DNA of 64,000 nucleotides from Halarcobacter sp. (GTDB lineage Bacteria > Campylobacterota > Campylobacteria > Campylobacterales > Arcobacteraceae). The stretch covers positions 992,001 through 1,056,000 of the forward strand of contig NZ_OY781470.1 of the NCBI RefSeq assembly GCF_963676935.1, written 5' to 3'. A program made the position numbers and the translations under genes. Of the stretch, positions 1-8,956 are shown one piece after another (the first letter of the stretch is position 1; every line of letters begins with the position of its first letter). The notes under the pieces were generated by a model, which saw only the letters and a list, made by a program, of their open reading frames with translations, made no database searches and was not told the origin of the DNA.

Positions 1-1
1 A

Positions 2-1654
2 ATCGAAAAAGATGGAAAAGTTGTTTCTGAATTTAAATTAGCTCCAAATACTATGACTGATGAGATGAGAGCAGGGGGAAGAATTCCATTAATTATTGGT
101 AAAGGTCTTACTGCAAAAGCAAGAGAAGCTTTAGGATTAGAAGCTACTGATATGTTTATTGCACCTGAGCAACCAGCTGATAACGGTAAGGGATATACTC
201 AAGCACAAAAAATGGTAGGAAGAGCTTGTGGTGTTGAAGGCGTTAAACCAGGTATGTACGTTGAACCAATCGCAACAACTGTTGGATCACAAGATACTAC
301 TGGACCAATGACTAGAGATGAGATTAAAGAGCTTGCAGCATTATCTTTTGGTGCTGATATGGTTATGCAATCATTCTGTCACACTGCTGCTTATCCAAAA
401 CCAGCAGATATCAAATTAAGACACACTTTACCAGATTTCATCAACTCAAGAGGTGGTGTTACACTTAAGCCAGGTGATGGTGTTATTCACTCATGGTTAA
501 ATAGACTTTGTTTACCAGATACTGTTGGTACTGGTGGAGATTCACATACAAGATTCCCAATTGGTATCTCATTCCCAGCTGGATCAGGTCTTATTGCATT
601 CGCAGGTGTTACAGGTATGATGCCTTTAACTATGCCAGAATCAGTACTTGTTAAATTCAAAGGTGAAATGCAACCAGGTATTACACTAAGAGATTTAGTA
701 AATGCTATTCCATATCAAGCTATTCAAGATGGTTTATTAACTGTTCCAAAGAAAAACAAAAAGAATGTTTTTGCTGGTACAATTATTGAAATTGCTGGTT
801 TACCAGATCTTAAAGTTGAGCAAGCATTCGAATTATCAGATGCAGCAGCAGAAAGATCAGCAGCAGCTTGTTCTGTTCAATTAGATAAAGAACCAATTAT
901 TGAATACTTATCTTCAAACATCGCTTTAATTGAAAAAATGATTGAAGAGGGTTACGAAGATGCAAGAACTCTTCAAAGAAGAGCTGATAAAATGAAAGAG
1001 TGGTTAGCAAATCCAGAATTAATTACTCCAGATGAAGATGCAGAATATAAAGCAGTAATCGAAATCGATTTAAATACAATCACTGAGCCAATCTTAGCTT
1101 GTCCTAACGATCCAGATGATGTTGATACACTTTCTAACATTTTAGCTGATCCAAATAGACCAACTGAGAAAATTGACGAAGTATTCGTTGGTTCTTGTAT
1201 GACAAATATCGGATTATTTAGAGCACTTGGTGAAGTTCTTAAAGGTGAGGGTGAAGTTCCTTCTAAATTATGGGTTGCACCTCCAACAAAAATGGATGAA
1301 GCTCAATTAACTGAAGAGGGATATTATGCTACATTTGCAGCAGCTGGAGCTAGAATAGAGATTCCAGGTTGTTCATTATGTATGGGTAACCAAGCACAAG
1401 TAAGTGAGGGGTCAGTTGTATTCTCAACTTCTACTAGAAACTTTGATAACAGACTTGGTAAAAACTCTAAAGTATACTTAGGTTCTGCAGAAATGGCAGC
1501 AGTATCTGCACTTCTTGGAAGACTTCCAAGTGTTGAAGAGTATATGAAAATTGTACCTGCAAAAATTACAGAGCAAAACAAAGATGGTGTTTATAAATAC
1601 TTAAACTTCCACCAAGTTTCTCCAGAGCAACTAACTAACTTAGTTCACTCTTAA
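2..1654 (+). CDS. acnB: Aconitate hydratase B, 3' part (5' truncated by window edge)
   Basis: The frame is open from base 2, so the gene starts outside the window; the ATG at 53 is internal. About 550 C-terminal residues remain of a family that is usually about 850-860 long. The product is the TCA-cycle enzyme that interconverts citrate and isocitrate with a [4Fe-4S] cluster. Visible AcnB features are a GGDSHTRFP stretch, a GSCMTN cysteine and a GCSLCMGNQ motif carrying two more cluster cysteines. This is the AcnB form rather than AcnA, consistent with the oxidative TCA cycle of Campylobacterota. It converges on the HAD gene through a shared hairpin terminator. Confidence 0.95.
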   Translation: MEKDGKVVSEFKLAPNTMTDEMRAGGRIPLIIGKGLTAKAREALGLEATDMFIAPEQPADNGKGYTQAQKMVGRACGVEGVKPGMYVEPIATTVGSQDTTGPMTRDEIKELAALSFGADMVMQSFCHTAAYPKPADIKLRHTLPDFINSRGGVTLKPGDGVIHSWLNRLCLPDTVGTGGDSHTRFPIGISFPAGSGLIAFAGVTGMMPLTMPESVLVKFKGEMQPGITLRDLVNAIPYQAIQDGLLTVPKKNKKNVFAGTIIEIAGLPDLKVEQAFELSDAAAERSAAACSVQLDKEPIIEYLSSNIALIEKMIEEGYEDARTLQRRADKMKEWLANPELITPDEDAEYKAVIEIDLNTITEPILACPNDPDDVDTLSNILADPNRPTEKIDEVFVGSCMTNIGLFRALGEVLKGEGEVPSKLWVAPPTKMDEAQLTEEGYYATFAAAGARIEIPGCSLCMGNQAQVSEGSVVFSTSTRNFDNRLGKNSKVYLGSAEMAAVSALLGRLPSVEEYMKIVPAKITEQNKDGVYKYLNFHQVSPEQLTNLVHS

Positions 1655-1662
1655 TAAGAAAA

Positions 1663-1690
1663 CAAAGAGGTTAATCCCTCTTTGCTTTTT
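1663..1690. terminator. Hairpin terminator between acnB and the HAD gene
   Basis: CAAAGAGG (1663-1670) pairs with CCTCTTTG (1677-1684) and is followed by CTTTTT. The hairpin overlaps the last codons of the convergent HAD gene, so it may serve both strands. Confidence 0.7.
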
Positions 1691-2456
1691 CTAACTTTTC
1701 TTTTAAATCTATTAATGAATCAAAAATCATAAAATCTTTTTTTACAACAAATTTTGGTAAATCATTACCTGTTTTTATCCAAGCTGGATTTATATTGGAA
1801 TTAATTGCTCCTAAAATATCAGTATCATAAGTATCACCAATCATCATTGTTTTTTCTTTTTCTTTTTTAAATTTATTTAGAATTGTTTCATATCCATAAG
1901 AGTTTGGTTTACCTATAATTTTTATCTCTTTATTTGTAAATTCAGAGATTATACTATTTATAACTCCACACTCCAATTCAAATCTATCTTTTAAAGGTAT
2001 TAATTTATCTGGATTAGCTGCTATGATTTGGGTATTGTTTTTTATTAGATTTATTGTATTTGATATATCTTTTAAAGTTATATTATTATCCATTCCAATT
2101 ACAATAAATTCTGGTGAAATAGAGTTTTTTTTATATTTACTATATAAAGTTTCTTGAAGTTGAGTACTTCCTAAAACATAAATATCTTTTGCACTATTTT
2201 CAAATAGATAATGCTCTATTAGTTTTGTTGTTGTGAAGATTTTATTTTCATCTACATCTACACTACCTTTTAAAAGTTTCTCTTTGTATCTTTTTGTTTT
2301 ATAGTTTGAATTATTAGTAAAAAAACAATATTGAATATTTTTTAAATCTAAATAATCAATAATCTCTTTTGTACCTAATATATTTTCATCTTCTCTATAA
2401 AATACTCCATCTAAATCAAAAATTATAAAATCAATATCTTTTAGTATTTTATACAT
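1671..2456 (-). CDS. HAD-superfamily phosphatase, NagD/class IIA type
   Basis: A 261-residue cytosolic phosphatase. Motif I is FDLDGVF near residue 14 (nucleophile and acid Asp), motif II is FFTNNS, the motif III lysine lies in IIGKPNSYG and motif IV is GDTYDTDILGA. NagD-like members dephosphorylate small phosphate esters such as glycolate-, glycerol- or sugar-phosphates. It is the last gene of the ABC-transporter operon and its ATG shares one base with the permease stop (TAATG). That coupling suggests it acts on the imported compound, perhaps glycerol phosphate, but the substrate cannot be read from sequence. Confidence 0.8.
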   Translation of the reverse strand: MYKILKDIDFIIFDLDGVFYREDENILGTKEIIDYLDLKNIQYCFFTNNSNYKTKRYKEKLLKGSVDVDENKIFTTTKLIEHYLFENSAKDIYVLGSTQLQETLYSKYKKNSISPEFIVIGMDNNITLKDISNTINLIKNNTQIIAANPDKLIPLKDRFELECGVINSIISEFTNKEIKIIGKPNSYGYETILNKFKKEKEKTMMIGDTYDTDILGAINSNINPAWIKTGNDLPKFVVKKDFMIFDSLIDLKEKLEKAKRD

Positions 2457-3253
2457 TATTTAATTCCTGTATGTAAAAATGAGTTTACAAACTGTTTTTG
2501 AAAAATTAAAAAAGCTAATAACAGTGGTGCAACAGAGATTAGTGTTGCAGCTGAGATAGTTGACCATTGCACACCTGATTCAGGTGCTGTAAATATTGCA
2601 AGACCAACTGTGAGTGGTTTAACATCATTTGAATTTGCTATAACTAAAGGCCATAAAAAGTTATTCCAGTGGTATGAAACAGATACTAAAGCATAAGCTA
2701 GATAAGTTGGTTTAGCTAAAGGAATATAAACTTTAAATAATATTCCAAGTTGAGAACAACCTTCAACTTTGGCCGCTTCATCTAATTCATTTGGGATTGT
2801 TTTAAAAGTTTGTCTTAATAAAAATATGCCAAATGCTGAAGCAATATAAGGGATAGCCATTCCCCAAGTTGTATCAACTAGATTAAAATCTGCAACTGTT
2901 TTATAATTTTCTATAATCAAATTTTCTGGCATAATCATTAATTGCATTAATACTAAAAAAAATGCAATATTTTTACCATAAAAATCAAACTTTGCAAAAG
3001 CATACGCTGCAAGGGTACAAAGTATCATTTGTCCTATAAGTATCAATGTAACTAATAAAAAAGTGTTAATAAGATATTGTAAAAACGGTGCTTGAATCCA
3101 AGCATCAAAAAAAGCTTGAGTACTTAAAGGTGCAAAAAGTGTAAAATTTGATGAATATTTTTCTTCATGAAATGCTGCCCAAAAAGTATATATTAAAGGT
3201 AGTATCCAAATTATTGCAAGGGTATATGTTGCAGTTTTTTGTAAAATTTTCAT
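2456..3253 (-). CDS. ABC transporter permease, UgpE/MalG type
   Basis: A 265-residue inner-membrane protein with about six hydrophobic segments. It carries the binding-protein-dependent permease EAA loop (ELDEAAKVEGCSQLGILFKV), which docks onto the ATPase. The family is CUT1-type carbohydrate or glycerol-3-phosphate importers (MalG/UgpE half). It lies 7 bp after the second permease gene and is translationally coupled to the HAD gene. The substrate is inferred only from operon context. Confidence 0.88.
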   Translation of the reverse strand: MKILQKTATYTLAIIWILPLIYTFWAAFHEEKYSSNFTLFAPLSTQAFFDAWIQAPFLQYLINTFLLVTLILIGQMILCTLAAYAFAKFDFYGKNIAFFLVLMQLMIMPENLIIENYKTVADFNLVDTTWGMAIPYIASAFGIFLLRQTFKTIPNELDEAAKVEGCSQLGILFKVYIPLAKPTYLAYALVSVSYHWNNFLWPLVIANSNDVKPLTVGLAIFTAPESGVQWSTISAATLISVAPLLLAFLIFQKQFVNSFLHTGIK

Positions 3254-3260
3254 AGTTTTC

Positions 3261-4124
3261 CTATTTGTAGTGTATTTTTCTTTCTACTAATCCAAACTGT
3301 ATTAGTGAAACTATAATTAAAAGTGATAATAATACTATTGTTAATGTTGCAGCATAGGCATAATCAAAAAATGAAAATGCAACATCATAAATATAATACA
3401 ATAGAAGATTAGATGCATTATCAGGTCCACCTTTTGTAAGTATAAAAAGATGGTCAACCATTTTAAATGAGTTTATAAGTGCATTAATCATTACAAAAAA
3501 AGTTGTTGGCATCAATAATGGAAATGTGATTTTCCAAAAAGCTGTCCATGAAGATGCACCCTCTATTTTAGCTGCTTCAAGTAATTCTTTTGGAATTGAT
3601 TGAAGAGCTGCAAGATAAAAAATCATGAAAAAACCTGCTTCTTTCCATACAGTCATAACTATAGTTGCTCCTAATACTAAATTAGAATCTCCTAAAAAAT
3701 TTTGTTGCTCAATACCAAAATATTGAAATATCTGATTTATTAAGCCAATTTCTGGTGCATAAAAAAACAACCAAATATTTGCAACTGCAACCATAGGTAA
3801 AATTGTTGGGGTAAAATATGCCAATCTTACAAGTGAACGTCCTCTTATTTTATCTTGTACAAATACAGCCATTGCTAGTGATATAGTTATTGACAAAGGA
3901 ACTGTTGTAAGAGCAAAGATCAAAGTATTTTTAAAAGTTTGTAAAAATACTGGATCATTTAACATATATTCATAATTATCAAGCCCAATAAATTTTTTGG
4001 GCTTGATAACTGTTTGATTAGAAAAAAATGAGTTAATAAAAGTAGTTACAGTTGGATAATGTGTAAATGCAACTATAAGTATAAATCCTGGAAGTAACAG
4101 TAACCAACCATAAATGTGTCTCAT
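3261..4124 (-). CDS. ABC transporter permease, UgpA/MalF type
   Basis: A 287-residue inner-membrane permease with about six transmembrane segments. Its EAA loop (ELLEAAKIEGASSWTAFWKI) is followed by the LLMPTTFF stretch typical of this half. It pairs with the neighbouring UgpE/MalG-type permease to form the translocation pore. Genes run binding protein, permease A, permease E on the minus strand with gaps of 8 bp or less, indicating one transcript. The long periplasmic loop of enterobacterial MalF is missing, which fits the UgpA/LacF subgroup better. Confidence 0.88.
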   Translation of the reverse strand: MRHIYGWLLLLPGFILIVAFTHYPTVTTFINSFFSNQTVIKPKKFIGLDNYEYMLNDPVFLQTFKNTLIFALTTVPLSITISLAMAVFVQDKIRGRSLVRLAYFTPTILPMVAVANIWLFFYAPEIGLINQIFQYFGIEQQNFLGDSNLVLGATIVMTVWKEAGFFMIFYLAALQSIPKELLEAAKIEGASSWTAFWKITFPLLMPTTFFVMINALINSFKMVDHLFILTKGGPDNASNLLLYYIYDVAFSFFDYAYAATLTIVLLSLLIIVSLIQFGLVERKIHYK

Positions 4125-4132
4125 ATAAACCC

Positions 4133-5401
4133 TTATTGATAATTTCTTAATAATTTTGTTGCTTGTTCTTGAGCTTCAGTTAAAGCTTTTTTTGCACTTT
4201 TTTTATCAGTTAAAACAGCTTGAATTGTATCGTCAAGGATTTTTCTTACTCTTCCTGTTTGATAAGTAGATAACTCAGCTGTAGCATACTTTAATTGATC
4301 TCTTGCAACTTTTGCAGGTGGAAACTCTTCTACATATTTTTTAAGTGCTGGAGTATCGTATGAAGCTTGTGAAATACCAATATACCCTGTACCAATTGAC
4401 CATTTTGCAGAGTTTTCAGGACTTGTCATAAACTTGATTAATTTTATTGAAGCTTCTCTTTGTTTAGGAGTTGTTTTTTTAAAGATATAAAAGTTACCTC
4501 CACCTGTAGGTGTTCCTCTCATCTCATTTGCAGGAAGCATAGCTACACCAAAATCAAAAGTTGCATTCTTTTTAACAGCAGTTAAATTACCAGTTGAGTG
4601 CCACATCATAGCAGTTTTACCACTTAGGAAATTTTTTCTAAGTGTTCCCCACTCAATTGTCCCCTGAGGCATTACATTATATTTATGTGATAAATCTTTC
4701 CAGTATTGTAAAGCATCTACAACTTTAGGATTATCAAAATATGTTTTAGTACCATCTCCATTCATAAGAACTTCACCATTTTGTTTTGCTAATGCACCAA
4801 ACATCCAGTATGGATAACCAGTTGATGGAATCATAACACCCCATTGCTCATCATTTGTAAGTTTTTTACCCATTGATACCATTTCATCCCAATTTTTAGG
4901 TGGTTTTTCTGGATTTAATCCTGCTTTTTTGAAAGCATCTTTATTATAGTACATTACAATAGTTGATCTTTGAAAGGGTATAGCCCAAACTTTACCTAAT
5001 GTTGTTCCATTTTCCATTAATGCTGGATAAAAAGAGTTTAACCATTTTTTATCTTCTTCAGATTTTAAAATATCTGAAAAAGATACAATTGCATTTTGCT
5101 CTATTAAATCATAAGTATCAATTGAAAACATTACAGCTAATTGTGCAGGTTTTCCAGCTTTTAATGCAGCTAATGATTTAATTCTAGCATCATTATAATT
5201 ACCTGCATAGATTGCATTTACATCAATATCTGGATTTTTTTTCTCAAACTCTTCAACCATTGAGTCAACTATTTTTGTAAGTGGGCCACCAACTGAAACT
5301 GGATAATACATTGTAAGTTCAGTTTTTTGTGCGTTTGCACTTGATAAAAAACTTGCAGCTAAAACACTTACTAATGCTGCTTTTTTAAGAATATTTAACA
5401 T
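4133..5401 (-). CDS. Extracellular solute-binding protein family 1 (UgpB-like)
   Basis: A 422-residue periplasmic binding protein. The N-terminus is a Sec signal (basic MLNILKK, hydrophobic core, SSANA|Q cleavage). The mature part has the family-1 pattern: a VDSMVEEFEKKNPDIDV start, a hinge around GKVWAIPFQRS and an AMMWHSTGN stretch resembling the UgpB ligand pocket. It would deliver a sugar or glycerol-phosphate compound to the two permeases. Ligand assignment (glycerol-3-phosphate or a glycerophosphodiester) is an inference from the DeoR and phosphatase neighbours. Maltose-like or other sugar ligands remain possible. Confidence 0.85.
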   Translation of the reverse strand: MLNILKKAALVSVLAASFLSSANAQKTELTMYYPVSVGGPLTKIVDSMVEEFEKKNPDIDVNAIYAGNYNDARIKSLAALKAGKPAQLAVMFSIDTYDLIEQNAIVSFSDILKSEEDKKWLNSFYPALMENGTTLGKVWAIPFQRSTIVMYYNKDAFKKAGLNPEKPPKNWDEMVSMGKKLTNDEQWGVMIPSTGYPYWMFGALAKQNGEVLMNGDGTKTYFDNPKVVDALQYWKDLSHKYNVMPQGTIEWGTLRKNFLSGKTAMMWHSTGNLTAVKKNATFDFGVAMLPANEMRGTPTGGGNFYIFKKTTPKQREASIKLIKFMTSPENSAKWSIGTGYIGISQASYDTPALKKYVEEFPPAKVARDQLKYATAELSTYQTGRVRKILDDTIQAVLTDKKSAKKALTEAQEQATKLLRNYQ

Positions 5402-5428
5402 ACTTATTTACTCCTACTAATATGTAAT

Positions 5429-6502
5429 TTAAGATAAGATATCTCTTCTCTCACCATGTGAATTAAAGAAGTTAACTTTAGCTTCACTCCAATTTATCCA
5501 AACCCTATCACCATTTTTATAGTTGTCAGCTTTTTGTATTCTCATTAATATTGGATTTGTTAAGTTATCATTTAAAGTTTGGATACCTAAAACTGTATCT
5601 GAACCATGATAGTCTTTATAAACTATCCGACCACAAAATCCAATATTGGTTTCTTCAAAATATATATCCTCTGGACGAATTCCAAGAAAATTTATATCTT
5701 CAGTAATACGGCTTGAATAAGTTGATTTTAATTCTTGATTTTCTATCAATATTCTCTCTTTCTCCTTTTTTATATTTATAATATTCATTGGAGGTGTACC
5801 AATAAATTTACCCACAAATGTACTGGCAACATTTTTATATAACTCTTCTGGTTTCCCTTCTTGCTCTATTTCTCCTTTATTTAATAAAATAATATGGTCA
5901 GCCATACTCATAGCTTCAGTTTGGTCATGGGTTACATATAAAACAGTCATACCTAATTGTTGTTGTAATTTTTTTATCTCAATTCTCATTTCATGTCTAA
6001 GTTTTGCATCAAGATTTGATAAGGGTTCATCCATAAGACAAATTTTATTTTTTGCTACAAATGCTCTTGCTAAAGCAACTCTTTGTTTTTGTCCTCCAGA
6101 TAATTGTGATGGTTTATTTTCTAATAAACCATCAAGACCTACAAGTTTTACAACTTTTTTAAGTCTTTTTTCCCTTTCCTCTTTTGCAACTTTTCGCACC
6201 TTTAATCCAAATAAAATATTATCTTCAACACTTAGATGAGGAAATAAGGCATAAGATTGAAATACCATAGAGATTCCTCTTTTTGAAGAGTTTAATTTAG
6301 ATACATCTTTTCCATTAATTAAAATTTGTCCAGAACTTATATCTTCTAAACCTGCAATCATTCTAAGAGTTGTTGATTTACCACAACCTGAAGGTCCTAA
6401 TAAAACTGTAAAACTTCCTTTTTTTATTTTAAAATTTAGATTTTCAATTACTGTTTTATTGCCGTATTTTTTAGATATATTTTTTAGTTCTATATATGGC
6501 AT
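5429..6502 (-). CDS. ABC transporter ATP-binding protein, UgpC/MalK family
   Basis: A 357-residue cytosolic ATPase. It has Walker A GPSGCGKST (residues about 36-44), Q-loop VFQSYALFPH, signature LSGGQKQR, Walker B ICLMDEP and switch-loop His in VTHDQTEAM. A C-terminal TOBE/regulatory region of about 120 residues follows (LGIRPEDI motif), as in UgpC/MalK. It energises the adjacent importer. Its ATG overlaps the stop of the upstream DeoR gene by one base (TAATG), so regulator and ATPase are co-translated at the head of the operon. Confidence 0.92.
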   Translation of the reverse strand: MPYIELKNISKKYGNKTVIENLNFKIKKGSFTVLLGPSGCGKSTTLRMIAGLEDISSGQILINGKDVSKLNSSKRGISMVFQSYALFPHLSVEDNILFGLKVRKVAKEEREKRLKKVVKLVGLDGLLENKPSQLSGGQKQRVALARAFVAKNKICLMDEPLSNLDAKLRHEMRIEIKKLQQQLGMTVLYVTHDQTEAMSMADHIILLNKGEIEQEGKPEELYKNVASTFVGKFIGTPPMNIINIKKEKERILIENQELKSTYSSRITEDINFLGIRPEDIYFEETNIGFCGRIVYKDYHGSDTVLGIQTLNDNLTNPILMRIQKADNYKNGDRVWINWSEAKVNFFNSHGERRDILS

Positions 6503-7278
6503 TAGCTGATTCCTTTTGTATTTGCATAGGTTAATTTAACTTCATTTTCTTCTAAAATTTTACAGATATCTTTTGAAGGTTTTGTATCACAAAAGAAATT
6601 GTCAACCATAGAGATATTGCCCCCTCTAATATAAGCTTTTCTTTTAAACTTAGAAGAATCAGCAGCTAAAAAAACTTTTTTACTAAATTTATTTATTGTA
6701 ACTCTTGCTTGAACCTCTTCATGTGTAAAATCAAGTAAGGAACCATCCTCTTCAATTGCTCCAACACCAAATATCCCGAAATCAACACTATAAGAACTAA
6801 AAAATTTTTCTATATCATTTCCAAGAATATCTCTATGTTTATTTCTTATTAATCCACCATGTAATACGATTTCGAAGCTTGGATTTTCACAACATACAAG
6901 AGCAACATTTATATTATTAGTAAAGATTTTTAGATTTTCATGATTGATTAACTCTTTTGCAATTATTTCAGGAGTTGTACCTATAGAGAAAAATAGTGAG
7001 CTATTGTTAGGTATCTGTTTTGCAATCATTTTTGCAATCACTCTTTTCTCATCATAATGGATAATTTTTCTACTTGTATAAGATATATTATCAGTTTTTG
7101 CAGGTATCTCTACTCCTCCATAGATTCTTCTAAGTAAACCTTTTTTACATAAATCATTGATATCTTTTCTAATCGATTGTACAGTTACTTCAAAAATATT
7201 ACTTAAGTCTTCAACTGAAGCAAATTTTTCTTGTCTAACCTTTTCTAAAATGTAAGCTTGTCTCTCTTTTGGTTTCAT
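6502..7278 (-). CDS. DeoR/GlpR-family transcriptional regulator
   Basis: A 258-residue repressor-type protein. The N-terminal DeoR winged helix-turn-helix is clear (KPKERQAYILEKV, then VTVQSIRKDINDLCKKG, then LLRRIYGGV, residues 1-55). A DeoR C-terminal sensor domain follows, which binds phosphorylated sugars (NNSSLFFSIGTTPE, ADSSKFKRKAY, FFCDTKPS). It is the first gene of the operon and probably autoregulates through CTTTCGTT repeats just upstream. GlpR-like ligand choice (glycerol-3-phosphate) would fit the transporter but is inferred. Confidence 0.88.
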   Translation of the reverse strand: MKPKERQAYILEKVRQEKFASVEDLSNIFEVTVQSIRKDINDLCKKGLLRRIYGGVEIPAKTDNISYTSRKIIHYDEKRVIAKMIAKQIPNNSSLFFSIGTTPEIIAKELINHENLKIFTNNINVALVCCENPSFEIVLHGGLIRNKHRDILGNDIEKFFSSYSVDFGIFGVGAIEEDGSLLDFTHEEVQARVTINKFSKKVFLAADSSKFKRKAYIRGGNISMVDNFFCDTKPSKDICKILEENEVKLTYANTKGIS

Positions 7279-7284
7279 TAATAC

Positions 7285-7317
7285 CTTTCGTTGTTAAGTA
7301 AAAAAATCTTTCGTTCG
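7285..7317. promoter_or_regulatory. Candidate DeoR-type operator, CTTTCGTT direct repeat
   Basis: CTTTCGTT occurs at 7285-7292 and again at 7308-7315, 23 bp apart. The second copy continues as CTTTCGTTCGAAA, which adds a small TTCGAA palindrome. TTTCG/CGAAA-type repeats are typical of DeoR-family operators. The site lies 7-40 bp upstream of the DeoR start codon, as expected for autorepression. Confidence 0.5.
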
Positions 7318-7397
7318 AAAAAAAATTAAGGAATTATAAATATAAAATATTACAGATCAGTTACATGTTACAAAAAGAAGAATTATTAGCTTTAATT

Positions 7398-7409
7398 ATG
7401 AATTTTCAT
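7398..7409. promoter_or_regulatory. Candidate TetR operator, site A (before tetR)
   Basis: ATGAA-TT-TTCAT is a 12-bp inverted repeat centred about 63 bp upstream of the TTG start of the TetR gene. The same core occurs before both hydA genes (10543-10560 and 16778-16791). Confidence 0.5.
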
Positions 7410-7466
7410 TCACAATTAATTATTTTAATAATATAATTAAGAATAAAATTAAGATAAGGATAGATT

Positions 7467-8057
7467 TTGTCATCTAAAGAAGAGAAAAAGAATACTATCA
7501 TTGAAAACTCTTTAAAACTATTTTCTAAAAATGGTTTTTACAATACAACAATTCCTGATATTGCTAAGTCAATGAAGATGAGTGTTGGTAATATGTACAA
7601 CTACTTCAAATCTAAAGAAGAGTTGGCAAAATATGCTATAAAATACTCTACTAATGTAATGGCTAAAGAATTAAAAGCAATTAATCAAATGGATATAACT
7701 TCAAAAGAGAAGATATTTATCTTTACTAAAAAATATTTAGAAAGTGTAAAAAAATCACCTGAAGTAATAGAGTATTTTTTAAGAGTATATCTTTCAAATA
7801 GAGAAGTATTTGCGGAAGGTTGTGAAGGGTTTTTATGCGTAAGTGAATTTGTAACTGAGGTTATGATATTACTAGATGAAGGTGCAGCTAAAAAAGAGTT
7901 TAGACAACAAGAATTTTTTCCAGCTTTTGCTATGATTATGGGAGCTTTGGGAGGATTTGCTTTTCTTTCGGGAGAAAAAGTTTTAGATAAGGATATTTTA
8001 ACGTACTCTGATGAAGTAGCAGAAAACATCTACAGAGCACTTAAATATGAAGACTAA
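7467..8057 (+). CDS. TetR/AcrR-family transcriptional regulator
   Basis: A 196-residue protein. The N-terminal TetR helix-turn-helix spans about residues 8-55 (IIENSLKLFSKNGFYNTTI, DIAKSMKMSVGNMYNYFKSKEEL). An all-helical ligand domain follows with two close cysteines (C119, C124) that could be redox or metal sensitive. The start is TTG, preceded by AAGGA at 7456-7460. Its last 11 bases overlap the start of the sensor-like hydrogenase small subunit, so the two are co-expressed. Together with the palindromes before tetR and both hydA genes, this suggests a local regulator of hydrogenase genes. The ligand is unknown. Confidence 0.85.
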   Translation: MSSKEEKKNTIIENSLKLFSKNGFYNTTIPDIAKSMKMSVGNMYNYFKSKEELAKYAIKYSTNVMAKELKAINQMDITSKEKIFIFTKKYLESVKKSPEVIEYFLRVYLSNREVFAEGCEGFLCVSEFVTEVMILLDEGAAKKEFRQQEFFPAFAMIMGALGGFAFLSGEKVLDKDILTYSDEVAENIYRALKYED

Positions 8058-8934
8058 AAAACCAAAAGTTTTATGGCTTCAAGCCATAACTTGTAATGGT
8101 AATACCCACTCTTTTTTAAGTGCTAATGATAATAGAATGAAACTATTTTTAAATAGTTTTGATTTGATTTATCACCCTTCATTAACTACAGATATAACTA
8201 TTACGGAAATTATTAAAAAAAGAATAGAGATTGATTTTTTATTAGTTGAAGGAGCAATTACTTCTGATACTCATTTTTTCTCAACTTCTGGATATTCTCC
8301 CCATGAATTATTTAATAAATTAGTTAAACAAACAAAATATTTAATTGCTGTTGGTTCATGTGCTTCATATGGTGGTATACATGCAAAGTTTGAACAAAAT
8401 AGTGATATTAGAGGGATTAAAGATTCTCTTGATCCTGAAAACTTATATATTTTGAAGCATCCTATTGTAAATCTTACAGGTTGTCCTGTTAATCCAGAAT
8501 GGATTTTTCAAACTCTTTTTTCACTTAAAGATTTTGGGAAAATCATCCTTGATGAAGAGGGGCGTCCAAAAGAGTTATATTATAGTTTAGCTCATCATGG
8601 GTGTACTAGAAATGAGTATTTCGAATGGAAAATAGAAGGGCATTTTGGTCAAAAAGAGGGGTGCCTTTTTTATGACCAAGGATGTAGAGGTCCAATGACC
8701 CACTCAAATTGTAATAAAATATTATGGAATGATGTAAATAGTAAAACAAGAGCAGGTATGCCGTGTATTGGTTGTACAGAATTTGATTTTCCAAGAGAAA
8801 ATATGCTTGAAACTAAAAAAAATATAGGAATTCCTGATGAAGTGCCATTAGGTGTTACTAAAAGAGCATATCTCTCAGCAGCTGGTGTTGCTAAAACATT
8901 TAAAATAGATAGACTTCACAAAAAACTTATTTAA
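8047..8934 (+). CDS. [NiFe] hydrogenase small subunit, cytoplasmic, HupU/HoxB-like
   Basis: A 295-residue iron-sulfur subunit with no Tat signal and no C-terminal anchor, so predicted cytosolic. The N-terminal flavodoxin-like part begins KVLWLQAITCNGN. The usual CxxC of the proximal [4Fe-4S] cluster reads C16-N-G-N19, so the second ligand cysteine is Asn. The other proximal cysteines are present (VGSCASYGG, LTGCPVNP). The distal/medial cluster ligands are HHGC, EGC, QGC, SNC and PCIGC. It overlaps tetR by 11 bp and precedes its large subunit by 22 bp. It could be a sensory (HupUV/HoxBC) or a group 2 uptake enzyme. Confidence 0.85.
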   Translation: MKTKKPKVLWLQAITCNGNTHSFLSANDNRMKLFLNSFDLIYHPSLTTDITITEIIKKRIEIDFLLVEGAITSDTHFFSTSGYSPHELFNKLVKQTKYLIAVGSCASYGGIHAKFEQNSDIRGIKDSLDPENLYILKHPIVNLTGCPVNPEWIFQTLFSLKDFGKIILDEEGRPKELYYSLAHHGCTRNEYFEWKIEGHFGQKEGCLFYDQGCRGPMTHSNCNKILWNDVNSKTRAGMPCIGCTEFDFPRENMLETKKNIGIPDEVPLGVTKRAYLSAAGVAKTFKIDRLHKKLI

Positions 8935-8956
8935 ATTATATATTCAAGAGGCAAAT

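Noticed and set aside
1324-1581. Antisense frame opposite acnB
   Set aside because: It is fully contained in a conserved gene and has no motif or ribosome site.
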